A DNA stretch of 64,000 nt, taken from positions 248,001-312,000 of the forward strand of contig JAADJZ010000023.1 in NCBI GenBank assembly GCA_011032825.1, written 5' to 3'. Of this stretch, positions 1 through 11,676 are shown one piece after another (position 1 is the first letter of the stretch; each line of letters opens with the position of its first letter). The stretch is from Massariosphaeria phaeospora (Eukaryota > Ascomycota > Dothideomycetes > Pleosporales). The notes below the pieces were generated by a model. It ran no database searches, was not told the DNA's origin, and was given only the letters and a program-made list of their open reading frames with translations. A program made the translations under genes and the position numbers.

Positions 1-148
1 AAATTCTTCCGACAGGACCTCCTCATCCAACACCAGAACATCCAGTTTACAATCCTCACCCCGCCCACATGTCCTTTTTCTCCATCGTTTTCCGTATAAA
101 CTGAAACACAGAGTCCAACCGTCGCAGCCATAGTTGCTTGTAGTAATT

Positions 149-1850
149 ATTTTTAGAAAGGATCTGGAAACATTAAAGCAGTAGCATATAGCTTTTTGGT
201 GTTTAAATGAAGCCCTGTAGTGGGGAAAAGAAAAATAGAGGATTGAAAGTGGAATTTTGTACTCGCGAAAGTCTCGACTCGACTATGCGCAGAGAGGAAG
301 ATGAATAACGGTAGGTTTTCGAACCCAGGACGGCCTCATGGCACCATGCACTATCTCTTTTACATAACCAAACGTCTACAGACATACAAGTATTGCTTCC
401 CATCTTTTAGAGTCTACTAGAGCGCAGATTCTAGCCACAAACATGCAGGTAATTCCATGTGGTTTTAGAGAGAGTTCTCCCAACATGTGGCTGTATCAGT
501 GTGTTTTTAGTTTTGCGGATAAAGGCCGTGGAGTGGAGGAAGACACCACAGAAGACGCGGTGCTTATATACCCCGCAACTTCTCCGCAGCGCAGCCTAGT
601 CCAGCCATCGCGCCAAATCCGAGGTTTCCAGAAAGCTTCCAAAAGCAAAGCACCATGTGCTCCTATTTCTTCAATTTCATGTATCGTCTTTTCCGCAGAC
701 TTGTCCGCATATCTCTCTAGTCGCTGTCTTTTATAAAGTAAATCAGAGCGGAAACTCCAAGCGCAAGCATCGAACCCGTTTCTTGATCTTTTTAGGAAAG
801 TCTTCCAGCATGTGGCGGCATTTTTGGCCTTTTAATAGTCGAGCCGGAGGCAGTGTGAAGAAGAAAAGAAGAAGGACAGAGTACAGAAAGGGGGGGCTTA
901 TATACCGCCGCTATAAGTGAGTCCTGGAATGGCGAAAAAGACTTCGCTTCGTCGAGGGCGTCCGGAAAACCCTCAGGCTTACATTGATATCCGCCACCTT
1001 TCATCTTACGACCACCTCACTCGCGCACTTCTCCACACATGTATTCATCCAACACCCTTTCCAGGCCGAAACCAAACATTTCCCGCCATAATAGCAACTT
1101 TTCGAGAATATCTTTCCCGCACGCCATCGTCTTCGTCCTGATCCTTTTTAGTAGGCACATCGGTAGCGACTGTGCAAAGACGATCGATGTAGGAGTACGA
1201 CGGGAAAGGGTGCTTATATACCTACCCCAACTGACTAATCCCCGTCTTCTTCGCACCATCCCCCATGCTTCTTCTCCCTCTAGATTTCTTTTCCTGCAGC
1301 GTTTCCAGCGCAAACATATCTTGTTGACCAGATGTTTTTTAGAAAGCCTGGCTCCCACTCACATACAGGGTCTGGTCTTACCCTTTTAGTAGATAAACCA
1401 TGAGCAGTCAAGAGCTGTGTAGAGATTGGAGAGTTGGGTGGAAAGTACGGGGCGGGGGTATTTATACATGCATCGAAGCACGGAGGCGTAGAAAATGCTG
1501 GCTGGGGTAGAACATACCCTTTGCGTGTAACATACCCTTTGCTATACCACCCCATCCACACATCGTCTCTGACTTCCGACTCATCCACACCCTGCTCCAC
1601 CCACCCATGTGCTCTCTCTTATCCTGTTTTATAAAAACACCACCAGTTCGCCGAGTCGAGTCCAAATCCGCCTCCAGACATGGAATGGAGCGCTTGCATT
1701 TTCGTTTTAGACACCACCGCAACATGTCTTCGGCGCCTGCAGCTTTTTAGTGCCCCAGCAGCTGCGACGTGGAGAATAGAACAGAAAGGCAGACTCACTC
1801 ACAAGGCGGGACTTTTATACCCATAGGCCACCGCCGCACGCAGTCCGCTC
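149..1850 (+). repeat. Degenerate tandem array of TATA-box modules
   Basis: Five modules can be seen, about 250-355 bp apart. Each carries a TATA box in a similar context: tgcttatata at 561, cttatatacc at 897, tgcttatata at 1211, tatttatac at 1459 and cttttatac at 1812. Upstream of each TATA box lies a pair of TTTT(T)AG-like motifs 39-47 nt apart: 463/504, 789/830, 1098/1145, 1335/1383 and 1704/1744. An orphan pair sits near 150/191. CATGT lies between the members of several pairs. A polypyrimidine-rich stretch and a short ATG frame follow several TATA boxes, for example MCSYFFNFMYRLF from 654 and MCSLLSCFIK from 1608. No known RNA or protein family is recognised. It could be a set of small RNA or micro-peptide transcription units, or a decayed duplication. 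Confidence 0.5.
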
Positions 1851-2756
1851 CTAGCCGGTCACCCAGGCGCTTAGCTCCTCTAACCACCCAAATCCCATCC
1901 ATCGCATTCCCCATCTTCCACAATACCAGCCGGCAACATACACGCATGCGCCAGCATCGAAGGAACCACCTACCCGACGACACAGAGACCGACATCATCA
2001 TCAGCAGTTTAAAGAACAACGCGTGTCTACGTAGTGTTAGCAAGAGCCCGAATGGCAGTAGGGTAGAAGACCAAGAAGCTCCACCGGACCAATACGAAGA
2101 TCTCTCGAGGGGTATGCATAGAGAGAGGCAAAGTCATCGCGAGCGTGGCCTACGCGAGTCATCACGGCGTGGCAAAAGCGCTCATTTGAGAGACTGAGGG
2201 CGGAGGGCGATGGGCTAGAAGCGCGAGCGATGAGGGAGAGAACGGCGCGGATTTGCGCGAGGGCGATTGGGGTAAGACCTAGAGGTTCACACCGGCGACG
2301 GGAGCGGGTCGACAGACATGACACGCGTTAGACAGCAACATCAAGTAACACAGCAGAAGCAAGACGACACAGCACGAGTATAAGCAAGAGACTCCGTTCA
2401 TTAACTATCCACAGATGCAGCTTCGCTATTCCGAGCACGTAGACTGAAGATCATTGAGCCAATAGCTATCCCAAGACGAGAAGGCTGTTCCCGTCACAAG
2501 ATACGAGCTGACGTGTAGACGCCATCCCATGTCCTGCGACAGGACGGCATTGAGACTAGCCAAGCGATGAAGGAAGACAAAGTATATAAACACAATTTGA
2601 GATGTTGGGGCCGACCGGAAACAAACTCCCCGATGCCCTCGCGACTAATGCGGAAAGTTTGATTATGACCTTGGCTAGTTAGCTTGACATCGAACAGCAG
2701 TAGAAGGACAGCTTACCATTGATGGGAGGGACCATTGATGAGATGGAAGAATGCAT
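1851..2756. other. Intergenic region downstream of hexA
   Basis: No convincing coding frame is seen. A TATA-like string (agtatataaac) lies near 2580. Part of this stretch must hold the 3' UTR of hexA, which is transcribed from the right. Confidence 0.4.
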
Positions 2757-4612
2757 CTACAACCTTGAGCCGTGGACGACCTTGTAGTCGACAGCCATCT
2801 CGAGGCCATCGTCGTTGATGACAAGGATGCGGACGCTGCCTCGGCCGTTGTCGAAGGACTCGGTCAGGCGGTTGAGCAGACCGCTCTGGTCGAGGACCGG
2901 AAGGCCCTGCTTGACATCACCAGTCTCGGTCATGGCGACAACGCGGCCGTCCTCGCGGATATCGAGAACACGGTACTGCTTGAAGACAGGACCAAGCATG
3001 TTCTGGACAATGACCGACGGGGAGGGGTTGGAGATGAAGCTAGACTCCTCATGGAGCTGCTTGGTGAAGAGGTCAACACCGAGGTAACGGTGCTGGCCAG
3101 TCTGGGAAGACGTGGTGATGCGGATGACCTGGCAAGGGCGGCCCTGGAGGATCAGGAGATCACCGATGCGGATGTGGTGGCAGGGGATAGTGATGGTGTT
3201 TGGGGGGTGGGGAGCCATGGTGCGGGTAGAGGCTGAAGCGACACGAACTTGCTCGACGGGACGACCGGATGAGATAGCGCGCACGGGAGCAGCGGATGGG
3301 GCAGCGGCGGTGGTGGTGTACTTCTCCTTGACTACGACCTCTTCGCGACGGTCGTCGAACTTGGAACCGGTGTGGGAGTGGGAAGAAGAGTGGTGGTGAC
3401 GGGCGCCGTGGATGGGGTGGGCGATGCGGTCGCTGACTTTGGAGGCTGCTTTGTGGAGACCGTGGCGGAAAGAATGGTAGTGTCCGTCTTCGTCGTAATA
3501 TCCCATATCACGCTTGTACTGCTTCGGCTGGTCGACGGTAGAACGAGTAGAGTGCTCTACTCGAACTTCTCCTCGAGCTGGGTAGCGACGGTCGACAGTG
3601 TCAACCTCGCGTCTCTGCTGAGGGTAGGTTTCGTGCGTGGAAGAGTAGGTCTCCTTGGCGTAGCCGGAGGCGTGCTCGTGATTGGGCTTGGTGTTGAGGC
3701 TTGTGTAACCTTGCTCAGCAGCGTATGCACCGGCGATGGGACGGGTGCGTTCGCGGAACTGACGTTCGGTGATGTCAATCTGGGTGGGAGCGTAGTCGGT
3801 GGCAGGGCCGTGGACTGTGTTGAAGTCCCTGTCGTAGGTCCTGGCTTGGACTTCGGTGTGACTCCCGACGGTGTGTTGGGATGGGAGAGGTTTTTGATAG
3901 CTGGAGTGAGGAAGGGGAAGGTCAGCGTTGGCAAGGAAGAGAAGGTGAGGGAAAAGTGGGGCGCGCGTGTCGCTCGGACAACAACAACGGAGCAAAGGGG
4001 TTAGGCGGGGCTGTGGCTTTTGCCGCCAAGTTTAGGGGGCTGTTGCGCTGATTCGTGCACCCAGAAGCAAAAACAGTGGAGAGTGACTTACCGGTCCCGG
4101 GTGTCGCGGGCTACCTCAAACTCGACGTGCTGCTTGTGATGCTGCTCGGATCGAAGCTGCTGCGGCTGCTCTGGTCGGCGCTGCTCGGGCTGGCGGTAGC
4201 GGGTCTCCTCGTGGATGTGGACTTGCTCGTGGTGCTGCGGCTGCGGGTGCTGCGAGTGCTGCTGTACTTGCAGGTGCTGCTGTTGTTGCGGCTGCTGAGG
4301 GCGTCGGACGCGGCCTTGCTCGTAGACGCGGACCTCTTCCTTGTAGCGGGTGTCGTGGTGGTCTACAGGCTTGACGGTGGCAGACTTGACGGTGGTAGCA
4401 GAGAGGTGATGCTCTTCGTGACCTTCCCGTCCGACGTGCGAAGTCTGGGAAGGTAGCTTTGCTTCACCTTCGGCCTGGACTTGTGTAGATTCTTTGGTGA
4501 CAGCGTCACTCCGGTACGAGGACGGGAAGACACTGAAAGGGATCGGGACGCGGGCGTCAAAGTCCAGGTTGGCTGGAGTCGCGGCGTTCCCTCTTGAATG
4601 CCTCTCGAACCG
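2757..4612 (-). CDS. hexA: Woronin body major protein HEX1/HexA
   Basis: HEX1 self-assembles into the dense core of Woronin bodies, the peroxisome-derived organelles that plug septal pores after wounding in Pezizomycotina. The C-terminal ~155 residues, from MAPHPPNTITIPCHHIRIGD onward, are the eIF5A-like HEX1 core. The protein ends in SRL, a PTS1 peroxisomal signal (stop at 2757-2759). The canonical start is probably ATG at 3506, giving MGYYDEDGHYHSF and about 249 residues. The same frame stays open far upstream. It is joined across an intron (4091-3901, GTAAGT...CCAG) to a Gln/His-rich block that runs back to 4612 without any Met before 3506. A longer isoform therefore needs a further 5' exon that I cannot place. 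The coordinates cover the whole open frame. Family identity is secure; the 5' end is not. Confidence 0.9.
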
Positions 4613-6013
4613 TTACGAGAACAATTCGAAAGGAAGACAAGAAAGAACTTCTTGGCTCCTTTGAAAAGGATCTCACGGGGAGAGCTCGGTGAGGATGGAT
4701 GAGTTCTTAAGAGAAGCCAGCGTGGGTGGTAAAGTGCAGTGAAGGGAAGTGAAGGTGTGCAATTGGGTGCAGTAGCGGGGTGCGGTGGAGGAGCGATGAG
4801 TTGTACCAAAGGCGAGGACTGGACTGGAAGAGGGGAGAAGATGTAGAGCGTAAGCCGGGGGGGTTGTTGTGGGCGGCGGGCTGGTTCACGGGCTGGGGCT
4901 GGGGGAGCTGCTCAGGGCTGCCAGAGCGACGAGGAGGTTGGGTGCAAAGCTCACCGAGCTCTGCCAATCGGGCCTAGCCAGGTTGCCGCCGCGCCATTAG
5001 CGCGTCGCAGCTTCCCCTTTTCGCTGCAGCGGCCGCAAAAGCAGCGGGCCGCCCGAATCTCGCGCAAAGCACCCACAACAACAACAATAACAAACGCAGT
5101 TGCACCGAGGCATCTGCTGGAGCGGCGAGCCGTCCTTCACCGCACGGGCACAGAGCAGACGGCGGCACGGCGACGCGGCGGATTGCGCGTGAATCGCCAG
5201 CGCAACCATCGCCAGCGAGTCGAAGCCCCCTTCAATTCGAGCTGCGCGCTGGGAGCTCCCTACGCGCGTCTGCAGCTCCAGCGAAAGGCAGCTCATCTTC
5301 ACACTCCACCAAGTGGGCCGGTCGCTTCCCTCGTGGAGCGCCGCAATTGGACCTTCGGCCCCTCTCATGCGCCAGGCGATAGTGCGTCGCACCGAGTTGG
5401 TGACGGGCTGGCCTTGCCTCAGCTGAGGCCGTCCGCGAGTCCGCGCAGCCCCAGAGCTCCCAACCTCCTTTATTTGAGCGGCGCGCCGTGATTGGCTGCC
5501 AGGCGACGGTGGCTTGCAGCTCCAAAAGGGGATGGCTGGGAAGGCGGATGCAGATCGCTGATCTAGATGCCGTCACGTGCTGGCGCTGTTCACCTGAAGG
5601 GCCGTCACCTCGACTCGATTTCCAAGGTGGTTTCCTGGACGTGGTTGGGCCAAAGCCGCGTCCTGCGACGGAGGTCGAGTCTAGAAGCCCATGAGCCGTG
5701 GTTCTTCTACGTGCGGCGAGCGGCAGCGAACGTCATCAACTCCCTGTGGGACCACGCCTGCAGCTTACGTGCATTCGATCGCTGCGAGTCTGTGACGATG
5801 CCTGCACAAAGCTGGCCAATTGGTACAACGGCGAGACGAAACAAGGCCGGCCGTGATAGGACGACTGTAGGTCCGATTTGATACTTGGGTATTCATTATT
5901 GTACATGTTGTTCGCCTTTCCAGACTCGAGCTCGCAACATCTGGTCCGTTCAGCTTTTTGGCATTATCATTATAACTCTGAGAAGCATGCCTGATGCACG
6001 GCAGAAGTATCCT
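4613..6013. promoter_or_regulatory. hexA upstream region, GC-rich
   Basis: About 1.4 kb lies between the hexA open frame and the 3' end of the transcription-factor gene. On the minus strand it has long C/T-rich runs (about 4640-4760), typical of fungal promoters and 5' UTRs. It probably contains the hexA promoter and the missing 5' exon. No independent gene is convincing. Confidence 0.4.
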
Positions 6014-8135
6014 CTACCACGCAATCTGGGTGACTCTCCCGGCATCTCCAGCTTTGTATTCGTCCAAAGTCTGAAACTTAATCGTCGCCACTCTTGTATC
6101 CGTGTACCGAATGTCGATGGCCCTAATTTTGTGTTTTTCTGATATGTGAATCGATTTCTTCTCTTCTTCAAACGGCTTTACATCCTCTTCGTACTCGCCC
6201 AGTGCAGCCGCTTCCTCCAGGACCATTTGTTCCCATGCTATCCGTCCTGCTAGTACGCTGTCCCAGACGCCTTCCCTCCTCGGATAGTTCAGCAGCATGG
6301 CGATGGATCTTCGACGCTGTGCAGGGTCTATAGCCATACAGGCGACGAGCCACAGACCCGAGAGCAGCCCGGAGTTGGAAGAGAATACAGGCCGGGAGTA
6401 CGTGGGGCCTTCTGTTCCAGAATTGTTGCGCTCGTCGCCAGGCGCAGGATAATAGTCTTGCGGTACTGCTCCGGGGCTAAGTGTCAGGTTTGCAGGTGCC
6501 TTTAAAAGCTGTCCCACGAGGTCCAAAATCTCTGCCAAATCATGTTCGTCAACGTGCAAATTCATCCCTATGACACCACATTCGGCATTGAAGCCTTCGC
6601 AGGCCCTCAGGTGGAACCTAATCTGGAGATGTATGAGCCGTATGCCAATCACGGCTTCGCGGTCCTCCTCGTTTGTGTGGCATAGTTGTGAGAGAAAATG
6701 GGCGAGGCGCGTACTGCCTTCCTCGAACTGATCCTGCAAGCTTTCATATTGCCTAACAGAAGCCTGAGTTTCTTCATCATTTGCGGGTGGATCCGCATCT
6801 AGGTCCTGGAAGAAAGCATATAATGCGTTCAGTATCGCCTCAAAAAATAGTCGGGCTTGGAGGAATGTCTTGAACGTTGTTGGTGGGATAGTTGGCCGGC
6901 GCACTGGTTTTGGTCCCCATTTCTTCATCATCTCGTTGCTCATCACTCCTCTTGCCTGAACGCTCATGTACAAGAAAATAGTCCTCAGGGTGCTCAAGGA
7001 TATGGGATGGTCGGATGGATCATCTCCTTCCCCACTAGCCAGTTCTTGGTCGACTTCCCGTAAGATCTTCAATCCACTGCGGAGATGTTCCAGTGCCATG
7101 TTTTGGTGGCCTTGCATAGATGCAAGACAGTTGAACAAGACACAAGAAGCCATGATGGTAATCTTGTCTGAGATTGATTTTCGCACAGGCGATCTTAGAA
7201 TCTCCTGAATGGCTCGATTCGACTGCAGCAAAGCGAAGCGTAGTTGCTTGTCGGAAGTGTCTTCGGCCACCACCGGCATCCGACCAACGATGAATTTACG
7301 GTGCAGAGCAGCTAGTGCGATAACCGCATACCGGATGCTGGGACAACTGTGCGACGCCTGAAGGATTTCGGACTGCCAAAATACAGCATCAAAAAATCCA
7401 GAGAGCTCCGACGCACTGTGCTGCTTGAAGAAATGGAAGGCTTCTTGCTCTTCCGTAGTGTTCAGGTCAAGCCCGGTCTTCGCAAAAGAGAGTGGTGAGC
7501 GGCTGTAGACCATCTGGTACGTGTGTGTTGAAGGGGCCGCCGTTGTGTATCCATCGCATTTCCTCCCCGTCGAAGTACATCGTTGGCAGTACGGCTTTAC
7601 TTCATCACATTTCACCCGTCGTATCCTGTGCATACGTTAGCCACGGAATGGCTTCGCCCAACGTCAAATAATGTGGTAAAGATCAAGTCCCGAGGAATGC
7701 GTAGGAGCCTGCAGATGGATGCATACCGATGCGTCGGCTGGGTATAATCGTAAAGTATATGCTTGCGCCGAACTTCGTATATGACCCCAAACTGGGGGAA
7801 TCTTGCTGGGTCGAATATAGCCAAGTGGAGCACGAAGTTCTTATCCACTTCTCAAATGTCTCCGCAATTCTGGTCCGTTACCTAAGCTCGGACACTTTGA
7901 AGCTCGTTCGACACTCGTTCCATCCTTTAGGTACCTCATCCTCATCCATCGACAACCAAACTCCTGGGCATACGGATATATGGGCGTGCATCCATCTTAT
8001 AGCTGATCCAGGTCGCTGGGAAAACTCGTACACTCACCTGCAAGTAATACACCCAGTCTTTGTCTTGGGCCGCCATATCTTCTTCCGCACGTAGTCTTTC
8101 TTGCCAGTGGGGGCGTTGCCGTTTGCAGGTGCCAT
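6014..8135 (-). CDS. Zn2Cys6 fungal-specific transcription factor
   Basis: This is a nuclear DNA-binding regulator of the Gal4 class, target unknown. Exon 1 (8135-8038) encodes MAPANGNAPTGKKDYVRKK and ends inside the zinc cluster at CITC-R. A 412-nt intron (8037-7626, GTGAGT...CACAG) follows. Exon 2 completes the cluster with RIRRVKCDEVKPYCQRC and TGRKC. Together they form a perfect C-x2-C-x6-C-x6-C-x2-C-x6-C binuclear cluster at about residues 29-56. The start at 8135 was chosen because it supplies the first two cysteines in phase. The remaining ~510 residues resemble the fungal transcription factor 2 (DUF3468) middle region, with motifs such as FFDAVFWQSEILQASHSCPS and SIRYAVIALAALHRKF. The protein is 569 residues. 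The intron is long for this genome but its phase is exact. Confidence 0.9.
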
Positions 8136-9320
8136 ACTCTTCAATGGGCGGCTTGTCTACGGGATAAACGAACCGGCCAGTGGGGAGACGAGAGTTTTAA
8201 CTTTGTTAACGGCCGTCCTAAGGATGGGGAGAACCTGGGGAAGGCCCTTCGGTCCTCTTTCCGAAGGAGTCGCGAACGGCCCGGGGAGCTAGGGCTGTAG
8301 TGCGTATGATTCGGCTGTTCGTTTAATCTGATGCGGGATGTGCGCTAGAAGTTCCCGCTAGCGGGCATCGGGCCTAGATCTATCAACGCGGGGCAAGAGC
8401 CCTGGAGGTGAACGTCACGAGGAGAGTTATGCTACTATGATTTTGCTATGGGGCAGTATACTATTCCACCCCCTTAAACAACCGAGATACCATCAGCGTA
8501 TGATCTCACGGCAACAAGCAATATAGTACCAGTACTCCGTACCACCTACGTAGAAGTACGTACCATACCGGTACACGGAAGGAGACTCCTCGGCTTATCA
8601 CGACCAACACTTCCTATATCTGCATTCTGGTTGCCATTTAGGAGCTCGGGCTGTGCACACATGCAACAAAAGTCATGTTGTGCGGCAGTGCACTGGAGAT
8701 CAACGCAAACCCGGATGTCTGGACCTTCAAACTTAACCAACAAGCTTATCACCAAAAACCAGTAAAATGCGAACAAATACCGTAACGGGGAAGATCAACT
8801 TTCTTGCATTGAACTATGGCTGAGAGGGAGTCACTCAAGCCATCTGCAACGGAAACTCCGTTTGCCGCGGAAGGGGCCAGTTCGCTTTCATCGCCGAAAG
8901 ACTTGGTACGGAGGACTTATCTTTCCCAGAGTCAAAAGAAATTAGCTACGCAGACTGCGAAAGCTGTCGAGACGAGGTACCTCATATCACGGCTACTACA
9001 AAGGGTAGGAATCAATCAATGCGAACACAGGTTTAGCGTGGTTTAGTTAAACCTTCACGACGAGAAGTTTCAACCGGCATCGGATCAGTAAACGAGGGTT
9101 TTGTTTCGGGACTGCTGGTGGTGCTCTGAATATCGTCAAAAGATCGAGAGGTTTCTACCAGTTAGTGAACATATTGCTTAGGATGTCTAGATGAGTATGT
9201 GACTCACTCACATATTGGTTCTGGTCGCCGAGCCAAAGTTTCTTTGCCGCTGCGGCACAGTTGCAGCAAAGCAGCTATGTTGGAAAGCCAATCGGTTGCT
9301 TGTCCGAAGCCTTCCAGCCT
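8136..9320. other. Intergenic region, no supported gene
   Basis: Only short frames occur here, including one of 76 codons at 8816-9046 on the plus strand. None has recognisable features. The part next to 8135 should contain the transcription-factor promoter. Confidence 0.4.
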
Positions 9321-9914
9321 ATGTATTTTACAACCATGTACAGCTTCAAATCGTTGTACATATTCCCTTTGGCATTTCAAACCCCCATGGGCCCTGAACG
9401 TGCGGTTCCCGGACCTCATTTGGGATTGAGTCAGTCAAGTGTTGAACTTGCATTCTCTTCTTGTTCTCTTCAGACAACTCCAGTCGCTAGTGTCTACAGT
9501 ATCACATCCGCAACTCTGGCGGAGACTCTAGCTAATGGTTCCAACGCCGAACCCAACACCGAATCCAGCGCCGAATCAAAGGAGGTTGGGGCCAAGACCG
9601 AGCCCACAGCCAAGAAGCCCGAATACGAATGTGACAACGATTTCCCCTTCTTTTGCGAACACTGCGGCGGCGCAACCAAGTCTACGACATGGATCAACAA
9701 CGGAGAGCCAAATTCGATCTGTAAAGGTGTATGTAACCGCCCGATTCACCTACCGCGTTCTTAGCACTTATTGTTCTAGTTGTTAGATGGTATGTGGGAA
9801 GGTTGCGACTGCTGGGACCCACCGGAATCGCAGATATACCCTTATCCTCACAAAACACCAGAGGAACGCGAGAGAATAAAGGAGAGGAGGCCAAGACAGA
9901 AGTGGCATCATTAA
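9321..9914 (+). CDS. Small cysteine-rich protein, possibly secreted
   Basis: I do not recognise the family. There are two exons (9321-9726 and 9787-9914) joined by a 60-nt intron (GTGTATGT...GTTAG). Splicing in phase gives about 177 residues. The second half is cysteine-rich: ECDNDFPFFCEHCGG, then NSICKDGMWEGCDCWDPPES, with a basic tail ending RPRQKWHH. The middle is rich in Glu, Ser and Asn (about 9540-9620). The N-terminus from either ATG 9321 or ATG 9339 is moderately hydrophobic (YSFKSLYIFPLAF), a weak signal-peptide candidate. The Cys-rich block reads through the splice junction, which is the best support for the model. The start codon is uncertain. Confidence 0.6.
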
Positions 9915-10221
9915 TCTGCATGCAGAGACTGGACTGGATTGTATTAGGTCCAGCGGGTAGCATAGTACTCTCATGTTTCCAGTTCGCGCAAGGTTACTTC
10001 CTGCATCATATTCCATTTCTACGACTTTCGTGGGCTCACTACAAACTAATTTCCAAAAGGTTCTGTTATTGTCGTACACTTCCCCTAAACATCTACAGCG
10101 GAAGTTCTACCAAAGTACGACATTTTGACCACTGTACATGTTATCCAGTACCACTCCTCGAGTTCCGCTTTTAGGCCTCTCTTCCCCTCCTTCCGGAACC
10201 CATACCTTCTGTGCTAGCATC

Positions 10222-10425
10222 TTACTTACAGGGCACAATACGCACGGGGCCTTCAAGTAGCTGGTCGCTGAAGTATGGTGCCAGGGCCCCCCTCCAGTTT
10301 AACGATGACCCAGAACAGGTTCCAGACCTCTCGCCCAACTGCCTTCGCGTAGGCGGCATAACGAAGGCATCTGGAAAGTTGGTGCAGGTGATTGTACTGT
10401 TCACCAAGAACACGATTAGCAGCAT
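10222..10425 (-). CDS. Candidate short ORF with hydrophobic N-terminus
   Basis: The frame starts MLLIVFLVNSTITC and ends just beyond a GTAAGT donor-like site (VPC then GTAAGTAAG), so it could be a first exon. A competing frame over the same bases is equally open. It lies 107 nt beyond the stop of the next gene upstream on the same strand and may simply be its 3' UTR. Confidence 0.2.
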   Translation of the reverse strand: MLLIVFLVNSTITCTNFPDAFVMPPTRRQLGERSGTCSGSSLNWRGALAPYFSDQLLEGPVRIVPCK

Positions 10426-10532
10426 GCCCACAGACTTTGGTACGATATCTCGGGGATTGTTGGACGTTATTGGACGAAAAGGGAGGGCTTACTGAGATCA
10501 TGTTAGCATAGGACAAATTTTAAGTTTCATAG

Positions 10533-11176
10533 TCAGCTTACCAGCACATCAGTGACAAGCTTGGTTTCCACGTTGTGGCCCCCTTCTTCAAAATAAGACT
10601 TCAGTACAGCTTTTAGTGGCCCCCAATTGAGCATGTAGCTGTTCATTGGGCCGCCGGCTCCGTTATGGAGGTTTATCGCAAACGACGCATATGGCGCTTC
10701 CCCAGGATCGAATTGTATTCTCGAATAGTATACGTTGACCAGTATACCGCCTACTTGCGCTGGAGTAATTCCAAAATCGTTGGCATTCGTTGTCAGATGT
10801 TTAACCAAGGATTGGCCAATTTCTTCGCCCACAGCGCGGGTATTGGCTCTTAGGGCTTGCGCAATAGCCGGTGTCAGGGAAAGCGCGAACTGAATGTGGA
10901 CCTTTCTTGTGTCGTAATAGATCGTGGTCACAGGTGCCACACGCTTGTCTAGTGTTCTTGGTTTCCCGATGGCTTGTTCGGTTCGCTCGACGAGAGCTCG
11001 AGGGGTGGTCGCATATTGCAAGGCTTCTATGTCTTGGGCTGAACCTGGTATTGCTGCTCGAGCAGTGGAGTAACCGATGAAACAAATGAGCTAAGTTGAG
11101 TTAACACGTACAGTTTGAATGATGATTGTGCGATGAGACGACTAACGGGCAATAAGACTTTGAATAACTTAGCCAT
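10533..11176 (-). CDS. Small protein with N-terminal signal peptide
   Basis: Family not recognised. Exon 1 (11176-11147) encodes MAKLFKVLLP. A 56-nt intron (GTTAGT...CTTAG) follows, and exon 2 (from 11090) continues LICFIGYSTARAAIPG. The join creates a hydrophobic leader with a plausible signal-peptidase site after the Ala-rich stretch. The mature ~170 residues contain almost no cysteine. They include an LDKR site of Kex2 type (about residue 63) and a conserved-looking core QIGQS-like/INLHNGAGGPMNSYMLNWG. A donor GTAAGC overlaps the last codons (DVL-VS-stop). Splicing it to TGCTAAC...CTCAG at about 10494 gives an immediate TAA, so both isoforms end within two residues of each other. Its neighbours are also small candidate secreted proteins. 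Confidence 0.7.
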
Positions 11177-11349
11177 TGGAGATATTTCGGAATTGTAGTA
11201 TAATCGAGAGGAAATGAGCAATAAGTATGATGGAAAGAATAGCGGAGACTGCATCGAGTCACTATATGCGCCTTTTTATCAGCAGAGAAACAAAGTCACC
11301 CACCAACTACTCGCTTGTAGCCGCTGTCGCTGTTGCTTACCATTTTTAG

Positions 11350-11350
11350 C

Positions 11351-11406
<56 letters not shown>

Positions 11407-11408
11407 CG
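11350..11408. repeat. (CAA)n trinucleotide microsatellite
   Basis: About 19-20 tandem CAA units form an uninterrupted run. In one frame it would read as poly-Asn, in another as poly-Thr, but no gene supports translation. It lies in the divergent space between two small-protein genes. Confidence 0.97.
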
Positions 11409-11676
11409 ACATGTTGGGTATCATTTCGGCCGAAGCCGAATACATATTTTCCACCTTAGTTTGTCGATCCTATGCGTCCAGTCATCGTTCGCGGGGTATG
11501 CTGGCTACAACAACTGGTGTAAAAGAGATAGCCCAATGGGCAGAATGCAGCTAGAAATGGCTCAGTGACATTCATTGACGTTCAATACGGGCCGTATTGT
11601 TGGATACTGCATCGGCAGCTTCCCTGTTGTGTTAGGAGTCTCGGTATGGTGAGCCGACGCTTACAGGGCGAAGAAG

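Noticed and set aside
100..116. ccgtataaactg, identical to 12 bases of the inverted-repeat element's end
   Set aside because: It stands alone with no partner repeat or element body nearby; chance is a sufficient explanation.
288..330. tRNA-like B box (GGTTCGAAAACC on the minus strand)
   Set aside because: The flanking bases do not form a T-stem or acceptor stem.
11333..11554. Poly-Asn/poly-Thr protein from the CAA run
   Set aside because: The open frame exists only because of the microsatellite; there is no conserved flanking protein.
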